Source: an uncultured Candidatus Saccharibacteria bacterium (GTDB lineage: Bacteria > Patescibacteria > Saccharimonadia > Saccharimonadales > UBA6022). From it: a stretch of 12,224 bases of DNA. The position numbers and the translations under genes were made by a program. The notes beneath the pieces were generated by a model, which saw only the letters and a list, made by a program, of their open reading frames with translations, was not told where the DNA came from and searched no databases. Shown here piece after piece: positions 1-5,118 of the stretch (positions are counted from its first letter, which is position 1; each line of letters begins with the position of its first letter). The stretch lies in contig CAMLGO010000016.1 of the NCBI GenBank assembly GCA_946479665.1, positions 1 to 12,224 of the forward strand, read 5' to 3'.

Positions 1-13
1 TCGTGGAACACTG

Positions 14-19
14 TATAAT
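14..19 (+). promoter_or_regulatory. Candidate -10 box of the tuf promoter
   Basis: A perfect TATAAT lies 62 nt upstream of the tuf start codon. A -35 box at normal spacing would fall outside the window, so only half the promoter is visible. If it is used, transcription starts near position 26 and leaves a leader of about 55 nt. That would let tuf be transcribed independently of any fusA/rpsG upstream. Confidence 0.5.
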
Positions 20-81
20 CAAGCGCATACGTCGTGGAGCTTTTGCTAGCTACGCGCGAAAATAATTAATAGGAGAACCAC

Positions 82-1263
82 ATGGCAGATTTCGATCGAA
101 CCAAGCCTCACGTTAACGTTGGTACTATGGGCCACGTCGACCACGGTAAAACAACTTTGACAGCAGCGATTACTCACGTACTTGCAAAGCGTCTTCCAAG
201 CTCAGTCAACCAACCTCGTAATTACGAAGATATTGACAACGCTCCAGAAGAGAAAGCACGTGGTATTACCATTGCTTCATCTCACCAGGAATACGAGTCA
301 GAAGCACGTCACTACGCACACGTTGATATGCCAGGACACGCTGACTACGTTAAGAACATGATCACGGGTGCTGCTCAGATCGATGGCGCTATCCTCGTGG
401 TTGCTGCAAACGACGGCCCACTTCCACAAACTCGTGAGCACGTACTTCTTGCGAAGCAAGTTGGTGTGCCAAAGATCATCGTCTTCCTTAACAAGATGGA
501 CCTTGCTGACCCAGAACTAGTTGAACTAGTTGAAATGGACATTCAAGAACTTCTTGCTAAGAACGGTTTCGACGATGCTGCTCCAATCATCAAGGGTTCT
601 GCTACTAAGGCCCTTGAAGGTGATCCAGCTTCTGAAGACGCTATTATGGAACTCGTTGCAGCTCTTGACAGCTACGTTCCAGAACCAACTCGCGACCTAG
701 ACAAGCCATTCCTTATGCCTATTGAGGACGTATTCTCAATCAAGGGTCGTGGTACTGTTGCTACTGGTCGTATCGAGCAGGGTATCGTTAAGCTTAACGA
801 CCCAGTTGAAATCGTTGGTATCCGCGCTACTCAGAACTCAGTTGTTACTGGTATCGAAGCCTTCAAAAAGAACCTCGACCAAGGTCAAGCTGGCGACAAC
901 GCTGGTCTTCTCCTTCGTGGTATCGAGCGCGAACAAGTTGAACGCGGTCAAGTTCTTGCAAAGCCAGGTTCAGTTACTCCACACACAGAGTTTGACGCTG
1001 AAGTGTACATCCTAAAGAAAGAAGAAGGCGGTCGCCACACCCCATTCTCTAAGGGTTACAAGCCACAGTTCTACTTCCGTACAACTGACGTAACTGGTGA
1101 AGTTGAACTTCCAGCTGACAAAGAAATGGTTATGCCTGGTGATACTTTGACTTTCAAGGTTAAATTGCTTGCTCCAATCGCCATGGAACAGGGTCTAAAC
1201 TTCGCTATCCGTGAAGGTGGCCGTACTGTTGGTGCTGGTGTTGTTACAGCAATCACTAAGTAA
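82..1263 (+). CDS. tuf: Translation elongation factor Tu
   Basis: EF-Tu carries aminoacyl-tRNA to the ribosomal A site as a GTP complex and releases it on GTP hydrolysis. The 393-residue length is normal and all three domains are present. G-domain motifs are visible: the P-loop GHVDHGKT (residues 18-25), the switch I region RGITI, G3 as DMPGH, and G4 as NKMD. The catalytic His of the G3 motif is kept. Domains 2 and 3 follow ([32 protein letters not shown], and the C-terminal [12 protein letters not shown]). The start is set by AGGAGA six nt upstream of ATG. Codon use is strongly biased (CGT, GGT, AAC), as for a highly expressed gene. The usual Cys residues of the DCPGH and NKCD motifs are both Met here, and the whole protein lacks cysteine. 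A hairpin terminator follows directly, so tuf is separated from rpsJ. Confidence 0.98.
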   Translation: MADFDRTKPHVNVGTMGHVDHGKTTLTAAITHVLAKRLPSSVNQPRNYEDIDNAPEEKARGITIASSHQEYESEARHYAHVDMPGHADYVKNMITGAAQIDGAILVVAANDGPLPQTREHVLLAKQVGVPKIIVFLNKMDLADPELVELVEMDIQELLAKNGFDDAAPIIKGSATKALEGDPASEDAIMELVAALDSYVPEPTRDLDKPFLMPIEDVFSIKGRGTVATGRIEQGIVKLNDPVEIVGIRATQNSVVTGIEAFKKNLDQGQAGDNAGLLLRGIEREQVERGQVLAKPGSVTPHTEFDAEVYILKKEEGGRHTPFSKGYKPQFYFRTTDVTGEVELPADKEMVMPGDTLTFKVKLLAPIAMEQGLNFAIREGGRTVGAGVVTAITK

Positions 1264-1280
1264 TTAGATCTCTAATTGCA

Positions 1281-1310
1281 AAGAAAACCCCGAGCAATCG
1301 GGGTTTTCTT
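1281..1310 (+). terminator. Intrinsic terminator after tuf
   Basis: A perfect 13-bp stem (1281-1293 with 1298-1310) closes on a GCAA tetraloop of the GNRA type. The 3' arm ends in GGGGTTTTCTT, giving the U-rich tail. It lies 17 nt after the tuf stop codon and should end the tuf transcript. Confidence 0.93.
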
Positions 1311-1340
1311 ATTGTAAAATGATAATGAAAGAGGGGTAGG

Positions 1341-1766
1341 ATGCTACATTACAGGAAGACTAAATTAACATATAATAAACACCGAAAGAGTGACACCAAG
1401 CGAACAATGTGCGCCTTTTGTGACGACGAAAATCAAGGTCGAGCAATCGAAGAGAATGACACGATGTTTTTGATTCCAAATCGTGTATCGTATGATATGT
1501 TCGAGGGACGACGCGTCAAAGATCACGTAATGGTCATCCCCAAGAAACATCGCAACAGCCTAGCCGAGTTTACGGCTGACGAACGCAGTGATGCCATGCT
1601 ACTCATCGGTGAGTACGAGGCAAAAGGGTATAATGTCTATGCGCGTGGTGTCGATAGCCCGAGCCGCTCGGTTCAGCACCAGCACACGCATCTTATTAAG
1701 CTTGAGGACAAATCATCAAAAGTGATCATATTCTCCAAAAAGCCATACGTTCTGATTGATTTTTAG
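1341..1766 (+). CDS. HIT (histidine triad) family protein
   Basis: HIT proteins are nucleotide hydrolases or transferases acting on AMP-linked or dinucleoside polyphosphate substrates; the substrate here cannot be told. The triad is visible as H113-x-H115-x-H117 (QHQHTHLI), with H115 the expected catalytic nucleophile. The preceding HVMVIPKKH strand-turn (62-70) is typical of HIT folds. C24-A-F-C27, with a later His, suggests the zinc site found in many HINT-like members. The spacer residues of the triad are Gln and Thr rather than the usual hydrophobics. The 141-residue length fits a single HIT domain with a basic N-terminal extension of about 22 residues. AGAGGGG sits 4 nt upstream of the ATG at 1341; Met23 has no comparable site. 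It lies alone between the tuf terminator and a hairpin, and no convincing promoter was found. Confidence 0.88.
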   Translation: MLHYRKTKLTYNKHRKSDTKRTMCAFCDDENQGRAIEENDTMFLIPNRVSYDMFEGRRVKDHVMVIPKKHRNSLAEFTADERSDAMLLIGEYEAKGYNVYARGVDSPSRSVQHQHTHLIKLEDKSSKVIIFSKKPYVLIDF

Positions 1767-1768
1767 AA

Positions 1769-1812
1769 TCATTCACAAAATAGCCAAATATGTTTAGCTA
1801 CTTTGTGAATGA
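1769..1812. terminator. Long hairpin between convergent genes
   Basis: A 16-bp stem (1769-1784 with 1797-1812) closes a 12-nt loop just after the HIT stop codon. The only irregular pair is A-C in plus-strand RNA and U-G in minus-strand RNA, so it is fully paired on the minus transcript. It lies between the convergent HIT gene and the 146-residue minus-strand gene. Neither side has a long U tract, so termination is likely but not certain. Confidence 0.6.
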
Positions 1813-1830
1813 GGACAGAAGAAAGACTGG
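1808..1830 (+). repeat. Imperfect 23-nt direct repeat, copy A
   Basis: This copy matches positions 2453-2475 at 19 of 23 bases. The first 12 (AATGAGGACAGA) and the last 6 (GACTGG) are identical. The two copies flank the 146-residue minus-strand gene and its promoter. Copy A begins inside the 3' arm of the hairpin at 1769-1812. Confidence 0.6.
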
Positions 1831-1862
1831 CCTCACCCATGCTCCGCAGAAGATTCGCCGCT

Positions 1863-2303
1863 CTAGGAGAGGGTGAGTCTGATGCATGGAGCATTATCTA
1901 TTCCTTCTTCAAAGGAGTGAATAGTCACGACGCTTGGCAGTGCCAAGTGTGTCATCGTGAGAGCAAGCCAGTCGCCGACTGGCGCATGACCAGATTGATC
2001 GCGCAGCTCATTAGGCAACTTGAGACGATGGTCTCGGCAGTACTCGATCAGTTCGCGGCGTCGCGAACGAAAGTGCTCCACATTGATGGTGCAGTCGGCA
2101 AGGTCGCCGCTTCGATAAAAGGCCTGCGCCAACTTCGTCGTTATCGGAAGCAATACGGTCTCGATGTATTCGATAACGCCTTGTCCCTTTTGAGGTCCAG
2201 GGCATGGAATGCGGGCCGGGTTGCTCCTAGTGTGCTTCGTGGCTGATTCGGAGTGGGCCTCTTGCAGTTCGTCATCAATAAACGAGTCAATTGATGTCGT
2301 CAT
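1863..2303 (-). CDS. Hypothetical protein, 146 residues, regulated promoter
   Basis: I do not recognise this protein. It has no membrane segment or signal peptide. The N-terminal 40 residues are polar and probably disordered. The rest looks like a soluble mixed helical domain with an acidic/basic middle (RSRRRELIEYCRDH, 79-92) and four Cys residues (34, 71, 89, 140) that form no CxxC pair. The start is chosen at ATG 2303 because GAAGGAAGAG lies just upstream; an in-frame GTG at 2360 would add 19 residues but lacks an SD. A near-consensus promoter with an overlapping palindrome lies upstream, so the gene is probably repressible, perhaps by its own product or a neighbour's. The overlapping plus-strand frame has no SD or promoter and was left out. 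Confidence 0.72.
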   Translation of the reverse strand: MTTSIDSFIDDELQEAHSESATKHTRSNPARIPCPGPQKGQGVIEYIETVLLPITTKLAQAFYRSGDLADCTINVEHFRSRRRELIEYCRDHRLKLPNELRDQSGHAPVGDWLALTMTHLALPSVVTIHSFEEGIDNAPCIRLTLS

Positions 2304-2369
2304 GTCTCTTCCTTCTGTCCAGGTTGTGGCGCGAGGAGTTGCCTCGCATGAACAAACCACCGGGAAGTG

Positions 2370-2388
2370 ATTATAGTGTCACTATAAT
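2370..2388. promoter_or_regulatory. Perfect 19-bp palindrome, likely operator
   Basis: The sequence is ATTATAGTG-T-CACTATAAT, with 9-bp arms that match exactly about one centre base. It covers the -10 box (TATAGT, read on the minus strand) and the predicted start site of the 146-residue gene. A dimeric repressor bound here would block transcription. The core TAGTGTCA occurs again at 2401-2408 across the -35 box, and TCACTAT recurs at 2440-2446, so several half-sites are present. Confidence 0.75.
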
Positions 2389-2409
2389 ATGATTTTAAAG
2401 TAGTGTCAA
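2381..2409 (-). promoter_or_regulatory. Promoter of the 146-residue gene
   Basis: On the minus strand there is a perfect -35 TTGACA (2409-2404), a 17-nt spacer and -10 TATAGT (2386-2381). The predicted start near 2374 gives a leader of about 70 nt before the ATG at 2303. The -10 box is embedded in the 19-bp palindrome. Confidence 0.85.
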
Positions 2410-2414
2410 TTTTT

Positions 2415-2443
2415 CTCATCTGCAGACGAGTGAAAACTTTCAC
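2415..2443. repeat. Two abutting palindromes upstream of the promoter
   Basis: CTCATCTGCAGACGAG (2415-2430) is palindromic except for one base pair. GTGAAAACTTTCAC (2430-2443) has 6-bp arms around AC, and the two share base 2430. They lie just upstream of the -35 box of the 146-residue gene and could be further protein sites or RNA hairpins at the end of the upstream minus-strand operon. Confidence 0.5.
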
Positions 2444-2452
2444 TATTCTGGT

Positions 2453-2475
2453 AATGAGGACAGAGAGGAGACTGG
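2453..2475 (+). repeat. Imperfect 23-nt direct repeat, copy B
   Basis: This is the partner of 1808-1830 (19 of 23 bases identical). Its GAGGACAGAGAGG part also forms the left arm of the hairpin at 2456-2499. Confidence 0.6.
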
Positions 2476-2499
2476 TGATGGCCGCCCCTCTCTGTCCTC
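2456..2499 (-). terminator. 13-bp hairpin downstream of the two-gene minus operon
   Basis: A perfect 13-bp inverted repeat (2456-2468 with 2487-2499) encloses an 18-nt loop. It lies 20 nt after the stop of the 81-residue minus-strand gene, where a terminator is expected. No U run follows on the minus strand, so it may be a 3'-end stabiliser or a Rho-type end rather than a classic intrinsic terminator. Confidence 0.5.
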
Positions 2500-2518
2500 G
2501 CGGATGGATGGGCGTGGC

Positions 2519-2764
2519 CTAGCTGGCCTTTTGTCTGCAGATGACGTCGATGCCGGTGATGGTGCCGCTTGCGTCCGTGACCGATTCTTTGCGGACATCG
2601 ATTTGCAAGCCGTCGCCCTTGGCGCTTAGTTTCGCAGCGCGGGTAATGAGTTCCGACTCGTCGACACTATCAGGTTCAAGACGTACTCGAGCTTCTTCGG
2701 CCCCGATATTGAGCCGGCCTGTTAAGTTGGCAACTCGTTCGACGGTACTTTCACGCTTTTTCAT
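2519..2764 (-). CDS. Hypothetical small protein, 81 residues
   Basis: I do not recognise this protein. It is soluble, charged and lacks Trp and membrane segments; the single Cys lies near the C-terminus (VICRQKAS). The composition suggests a short N-terminal helix (residues 1-35, KKRESTVERVANLTGRL) and then an alpha/beta part (IDVRKESVTDASGTITGIDV). The ATG at 2764 is preferred because AGGTGG lies 7 nt upstream; a GTG at 2773 is in frame but would overlap that SD. The gene overlaps the end of the upstream 117/134-residue gene by 14 nt, so the pair is translationally coupled and probably works together. The downstream hairpin at 2456-2499 ends the unit. Confidence 0.7.
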   Translation of the reverse strand: MKKRESTVERVANLTGRLNIGAEEARVRLEPDSVDESELITRAAKLSAKGDGLQIDVRKESVTDASGTITGIDVICRQKAS

Positions 2765-3104
2765 GCGATCCACCTTCTTCTGTATTGAGGGGATTGAGTA
2801 TGCAAATGACCCGTACTTCTCTTGTGAGTTCTTTGTGAGCGCTCATTCGAGAAGAGATGCCTCGAACCTTCAGGATACGAGGCGACTCACCGAGGATATC
2901 AGTGATATGCTTGATGACGTTTTCTTCGATAGTATGATCGGCGGTTTTCTTGTCGATGTCAAATGTGAAGTTGGCATGCCGTAAAGAAGGTCTCCTTGTC
3001 TGTCTGTGAACGCCAAGTTCCTCAAGCGTGCGGGCGAGAACAATTTTTACGTCGGCGGGACCAACGCGAGTTACGCGCTTCTCTCGAAGCCATCCGCGGC
3101 GCAT
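2751..3104 (-). CDS. Hypothetical protein, 117 residues (134 if an upstream AUU is used)
   Basis: I do not recognise this protein. It is basic and soluble, with no membrane segment. A strongly basic N-terminus (MRRGWLREKRVTR) is followed by a helix (LARTLEELGVHRQ), a strand (ANFTFDI), a helical stretch (ENVIKHITDIL) and a strand (REVRVICIL). The listed ATG at 3104 has no SD. The frame stays open upstream, and an ATT at 3155 lies 7 nt after AAGGGTGG and about 30 nt after a predicted transcription start. The true protein may therefore begin there and be 134 residues. It ends in TGA and overlaps the 81-residue gene. The plus-strand frame opposite it has no SD and reads as a shadow. Confidence 0.68.
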   Translation of the reverse strand: MRRGWLREKRVTRVGPADVKIVLARTLEELGVHRQTRRPSLRHANFTFDIDKKTADHTIEENVIKHITDILGESPRILKVRGISSRMSAHKELTREVRVICILNPLNTEEGGSHEKA

Positions 3105-3162
3105 GGGGTCGATCTGTGTATTGATCAGCTTTCCTCTCTGTCGGATTGTGATAATGCAAGAG

Positions 3163-3181
3163 CCACCCTTAGTAAGAGTGG
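3163..3181 (-). promoter_or_regulatory. SD-sequestering hairpin at the mRNA 5' end
   Basis: On the minus strand CCACTCTT (3181-3174), loop ACT, and AAGGGTGG (3170-3163) form an 8-bp stem with a single U-G pair. AAGGGTGG is the best SD available to the frame of the 117/134-residue gene. The hairpin would hide it at the very start of the transcript, which suggests translational control by temperature, protein or RNA binding. Confidence 0.5.
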
Positions 3182-3191
3182 TCTTGAAATA

Positions 3192-3200
3192 ACTATATCA
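3192..3200 (-). promoter_or_regulatory. Extended -10 promoter of the two-gene minus operon
   Basis: The minus strand reads TGATATAGT, an extended -10 of the form TGn plus TATAGT. No good -35 is present, which extended -10 promoters tolerate. The start would be near 3185, giving a leader of about 30 nt to the possible AUU start. It is divergent from the rpsJ promoter. Confidence 0.55.
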
Positions 3201-3235
3201 CCCCAATCAACGACATACTATAGTAAAATCGTCAA

Positions 3236-3264
3236 TTTACACGCACCTCTCGATATGCTATACT
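3236..3264 (+). promoter_or_regulatory. rpsJ promoter
   Basis: The -35 is TTTACA (3236-3241), the spacer is 17 nt, and the -10 is TATACT (3259-3264) preceded by TGC, an extended -10. Transcription should start near 3271, giving a leader of about 85 nt to rpsJ with no strong hairpin visible. Because of this promoter rpsJ does not depend on tuf for transcription. Confidence 0.85.
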
Positions 3265-3356
3265 CCCAGATGTATTATTAATTTACGCCCGAGAACTTGT
3301 CTGGTAATCACTCCAGCTCAAGGTTACGGACGTTGCACATAACAGGAGAGATTCTT

Positions 3357-3683
3357 ATGGCAGACAAGCCAGTAGCAGAAGGCCTACGTATTCGTATCCG
3401 CCTAAAAGCATATGACCACAAGGTCATCGACCAATCAGCAAAGCAAATCATCGATACGGCTATTCGTACCGGTGCAAGTATTGCTGGTCCAGTGCCACTT
3501 CCAACACGTCGTAGCACGTTTACAGTAGTGAAGTCACCACACGTTTACAAAATGGGCGGTGAAGCTTTCGAAATGCGCGTACATAAACGCCTTATCGACA
3601 TCACAAATGCAACGCCAAAGACTATCGACAGTCTGCAGAATCTCAGCCTTCCAGCTGGTGTTGATGCAGAAATTCGCATGTAA
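3357..3683 (+). CDS. rpsJ: 30S ribosomal protein S10 (NusE)
   Basis: S10 is a 30S head protein and, as NusE, a partner of NusB in transcription antitermination. The protein has 108 residues against the usual 100-105. Family hallmarks are visible: [14 protein letters not shown] at the N-terminus, then GPVPLPTRR and [18 protein letters not shown], which spans the long loop and the last strand. The start is ATG 3357, 6 nt after AGGAGAG; a TTG at 3297 would add 20 residues unlike S10 and is rejected. In most bacteria rpsJ heads the S10 operon directly before rplC. Here it has its own promoter and terminator, with three unrelated genes between it and rplC. That leaves S10 dosage uncoupled from the rest of the operon. 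Confidence 0.97.
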   Translation: MADKPVAEGLRIRIRLKAYDHKVIDQSAKQIIDTAIRTGASIAGPVPLPTRRSTFTVVKSPHVYKMGGEAFEMRVHKRLIDITNATPKTIDSLQNLSLPAGVDAEIRM

Positions 3684-3698
3684 TTTGAGCATAGCATC

Positions 3699-3732
3699 AA
3701 AAAAACTCCCAGACATTTCTGGGAGTTTTATA
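3699..3732. terminator. Bidirectional terminator between rpsJ and the 115-residue gene
   Basis: A 9-bp stem (3705-3713 with 3718-3726) carries a 4-nt loop. It is flanked by a run of seven A on the left and TTTTA on the right. It works as an intrinsic terminator for rpsJ on the plus strand and, with a stronger U tract, for the convergent minus-strand gene. Confidence 0.93.
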
Positions 3733-3747
3733 TTTGCCGACTAGTGA

Positions 3748-4095
3748 CTACTTCGCAGCATCTGTGGTCTTTTTGATTGGGGCTTTTTGAGTTGAAAGAT
3801 CTTCGATAGTCATACTGTTTTGCTCGATCTGGTCATACATGGCTTGAACGCGCGCATTGAGCTGCAGCATCCATGCGGCAAGCGCTACGACGATAACGGA
3901 AAGAATCAGCCAATACACTGTCTGGCGGGTAATTCTAAACGTGAAGAAAGGTTCAGTTGGTTTAGCTGGTCGAAAAGACTGAAATGTAGTAACGGCTGGC
4001 CTTTTTGCGCTGGCTGCTTTGCTTTTTGCTTTAGCTGTTGGCTTTTTTGCAGGCGCTTTCTTTACTGGGCTTGCTTTTTTTGGTGCTGCTGACAT
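3748..4095 (-). CDS. Lys/Ala/Pro-rich single-pass membrane protein, 115 residues
   Basis: No family is recognised. Residues 1-35 form a highly basic Lys/Ala/Pro-rich segment (for example KKAPAKKPTAKAKSKAASAK), probably disordered and able to bind nucleic acid, ribosome or anionic lipid. A hydrophobic helix spans about 59-77 (VYWLILSVIVVALAAWMLQ). A heptad-like stretch (78-101) suggests a short coiled coil. By the positive-inside rule the basic tail is cytoplasmic and the C-terminus outside. The overall plan recalls small division or envelope proteins of the FtsL/FtsB type, but the long basic tail is not typical and no name is justified. AAAGGA lies 8 nt upstream of the start. It has its own promoter and shares the rpsJ terminator. 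Confidence 0.75.
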   Translation of the reverse strand: MSAAPKKASPVKKAPAKKPTAKAKSKAASAKRPAVTTFQSFRPAKPTEPFFTFRITRQTVYWLILSVIVVALAAWMLQLNARVQAMYDQIEQNSMTIEDLSTQKAPIKKTTDAAK

Positions 4096-4128
4096 AGGTA
4101 AACATTCCTTTTAGATAATCTAGGTAGC

Positions 4129-4157
4129 ATTATGGGCTAAATATAAGCGAGAAGCAA
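4129..4157 (-). promoter_or_regulatory. Promoter of the 115-residue membrane protein gene
   Basis: The minus strand shows -35 TTGCTT (4157-4152), a 17-nt spacer and -10 CATAAT (4134-4129). The start would be near 4121, right at an 11-bp palindrome TAGATAATCTA (4112-4122) that could be a small operator. It is divergent from the plus-strand promoter at 4166-4194, only 8 bp away. Confidence 0.7.
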
Positions 4158-4165
4158 GGTGTTAA

Positions 4166-4194
4166 TTGTTGTTATGCTTTCAATTTGGTATACT
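4166..4194 (+). promoter_or_regulatory. Promoter of the 113-residue membrane protein gene
   Basis: The -35 is TTGTTG (4166-4171), the spacer is 17 nt, and the -10 is TATACT (4189-4194) preceded by TGG as an extended -10. The expected start, near 4201, is only about 7 nt before the ATG at 4208. Confidence 0.72.
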
Positions 4195-4207
4195 ACGGAC
4201 ATTACTT

Positions 4208-4549
4208 ATGGCACAACAGGAAAAGAAACAAAACAAAAACAGAGCTCGAACATACGCGAGAAACCGTGCGGCGATTAGTAGACGCGGCTACGAGAAGATG
4301 TTTGAGGCTGATAGTACCTACTTCTTAAAGCTGATAGTCTGCGTACTGCTCGGTACGTTGTGGCTTAAATTTAATCCACCCATTACCGTTGCTGGTGTCT
4401 TTGTGGGTGCTGTACCTGCCGGCCTTGTGATCGGCCTACTTTTGATTAACCGATTCGAGAAGATACAGTCTGATCGCAAGATTTGGTACGCCGTACTTAT
4501 TGTTATGTCAGTTATCTGCTACTTTGTGCCAGCAGGCATTGTTCTGTAG
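4208..4549 (+). CDS. Small membrane protein with three predicted helices, 113 residues
   Basis: No family is recognised. A basic N-terminal tail (residues 1-35, rich in Lys, Arg and Gln) is followed by three hydrophobic segments at about 38-53, 59-80 and 92-112. The positive-inside rule places the N-terminus in the cytoplasm. Short charged loops (NRFEKIQSDRK) separate the second and third helices. The start is ATG 4208: the promoter -10 ends at 4194, so the more upstream in-frame TTG at 4166 lies inside the promoter and cannot be used. No SD precedes the ATG, and the mRNA is predicted to be leaderless or nearly so. It is divergent from the other basic-tailed membrane gene and shares its regulatory gap, so joint regulation is possible. 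Confidence 0.78.
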   Translation: MAQQEKKQNKNRARTYARNRAAISRRGYEKMFEADSTYFLKLIVCVLLGTLWLKFNPPITVAGVFVGAVPAGLVIGLLLINRFEKIQSDRKIWYAVLIVMSVICYFVPAGIVL

Positions 4550-4551
4550 TC

Positions 4552-4618
4552 TAAGAGAAAGCCCGCGGAGATGCGGGGCTCATGTGGATTGCTCCAGGAG
4601 AGCCCCGCGGCGCGGGCT
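4552..4618 (-). terminator. Large GC-rich hairpin between convergent genes
   Basis: An outer 8-bp stem (4560-4567 with 4611-4618) and an inner 9-bp stem (4573-4581 with 4600-4608) are separated by a small asymmetric internal loop. A third mini-stem, GGA/TCC, lies in the apical part. Read on the minus strand, the outer arm is followed by TTTCTCTT, so it should terminate the 114-residue gene, whose stop codon overlaps it. The plus side has no U tract. It is much richer in GC than its surroundings. Confidence 0.75.
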
Positions 4619-4961
4619 ATGATGATATCGAGCACGGTACGTAGTGACCTGATCCATAGTGATCTTCGATAGCGACTATGCGCGAGCGAATCGAAGTGAC
4701 ATCAAGTCCGTCTACTTGGGCTGTGCCCGACAGGAGTACTTTGCGTCGCGTGATTCCTACGTAGGGGATGTCGAAAATCACATCCTCTATACCCTTGAGA
4801 TAGAAAGGGATATTGACGCCGCCGAAGATTGCAACATATTCTCGCTTTTGGGAGTCTGTGCAAAGTACATCGACAACACGAACGCGTAACGGTTCGCCAG
4901 TTGTAGTATCGATCATGTGATCCTCGTGTTTTGAAGCGGGATCACGAGTGAACCGTTCCAT
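4617..4961 (-). CDS. Hypothetical soluble protein, 114 residues
   Basis: No family is recognised. The sequence alternates hydrophobic and polar residues (LRVRVVDVL, YVAIFGGVNIPFYL, DVIFDIPYVGI, RKVLLSGTAQVDG), which suggests a small beta-rich fold with no membrane segment or signal peptide. Cys34 and Cys110 are far apart. The start is ATG 4961, with AGAGAGG 7 nt upstream; a GTG two codons earlier is in frame but too close to the SD. The gene has its own promoter, back to back with the rplC promoter, and ends in the GC-rich hairpin that contains its stop codon. Codon use lacks the strong bias of the ribosomal genes. Confidence 0.72.
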   Translation of the reverse strand: MERFTRDPASKHEDHMIDTTTGEPLRVRVVDVLCTDSQKREYVAIFGGVNIPFYLKGIEDVIFDIPYVGITRRKVLLSGTAQVDGLDVTSIRSRIVAIEDHYGSGHYVPCSISS

Positions 4962-5020
4962 GTGCACACCTCTCTTTTGCTGGTATGACGGAATCTCCGC
5001 CGTGCAATACTACCTCTATT

Positions 5021-5049
5021 ATTATCCCATGAATGCGATGTGTAGACAA
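5021..5049 (-). promoter_or_regulatory. Promoter of the 114-residue gene
   Basis: The minus strand carries -35 TTGTCT (5049-5044), a 17-nt spacer and -10 GATAAT (5026-5021). The expected start near 5014 gives a leader of about 50 nt. The -35 box is 34 bp from the divergent rplC -35 box. Confidence 0.78.
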
Positions 5050-5083
5050 CTAGCGGCTACGAGTGACTTGAACTCCCAAGCAG

Positions 5084-5112
5084 TTGACACTCCGCCTCTG
5101 TTGTGCTATATT
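5084..5112 (+). promoter_or_regulatory. Promoter of the rplC-rpsH operon
   Basis: The -35 is a perfect TTGACA (5084-5089), the spacer is 17 nt, and the -10 is TATATT (5107-5112) preceded by TGC. The predicted start is near 5119. It is one of the strongest promoters in the window, as expected for a long ribosomal operon. Confidence 0.9.
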
Positions 5113-5118
5113 CAGGAG

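Noticed and set aside
1315..1326. TAAAAT or GATAAT as a promoter for the HIT gene
   Set aside because: No -35 box, and a start from GATAAT would cut into the SD. Read-through from tuf or a weak promoter remains possible.
1809..2246. Plus-strand frame of 145 codons opposite the 146-residue gene
   Set aside because: It has no SD or promoter and begins inside a hairpin. The minus-strand frame has a consensus promoter, operator and SD.
2371..2388. Plus-strand TATAAT at 2383-2388 as a promoter for a small RNA
   Set aside because: No -35 at proper spacing; the box is half of the operator palindrome.
2541..2984. Plus-strand frame of 147 codons opposite the two minus genes
   Set aside because: No SD or promoter; Ser/Arg-rich shadow composition. 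The minus frames have an SD and an operon-like overlap.
3297..3356. TTG start giving S10 a 20-residue N-terminal extension
   Set aside because: The extra residues do not resemble S10, and the AGGAGAG site clearly points to ATG 3357.
4166..4207. TTG start for the 113-residue membrane protein
   Set aside because: It lies in the -35 and spacer of the predicted promoter and so would not be transcribed.
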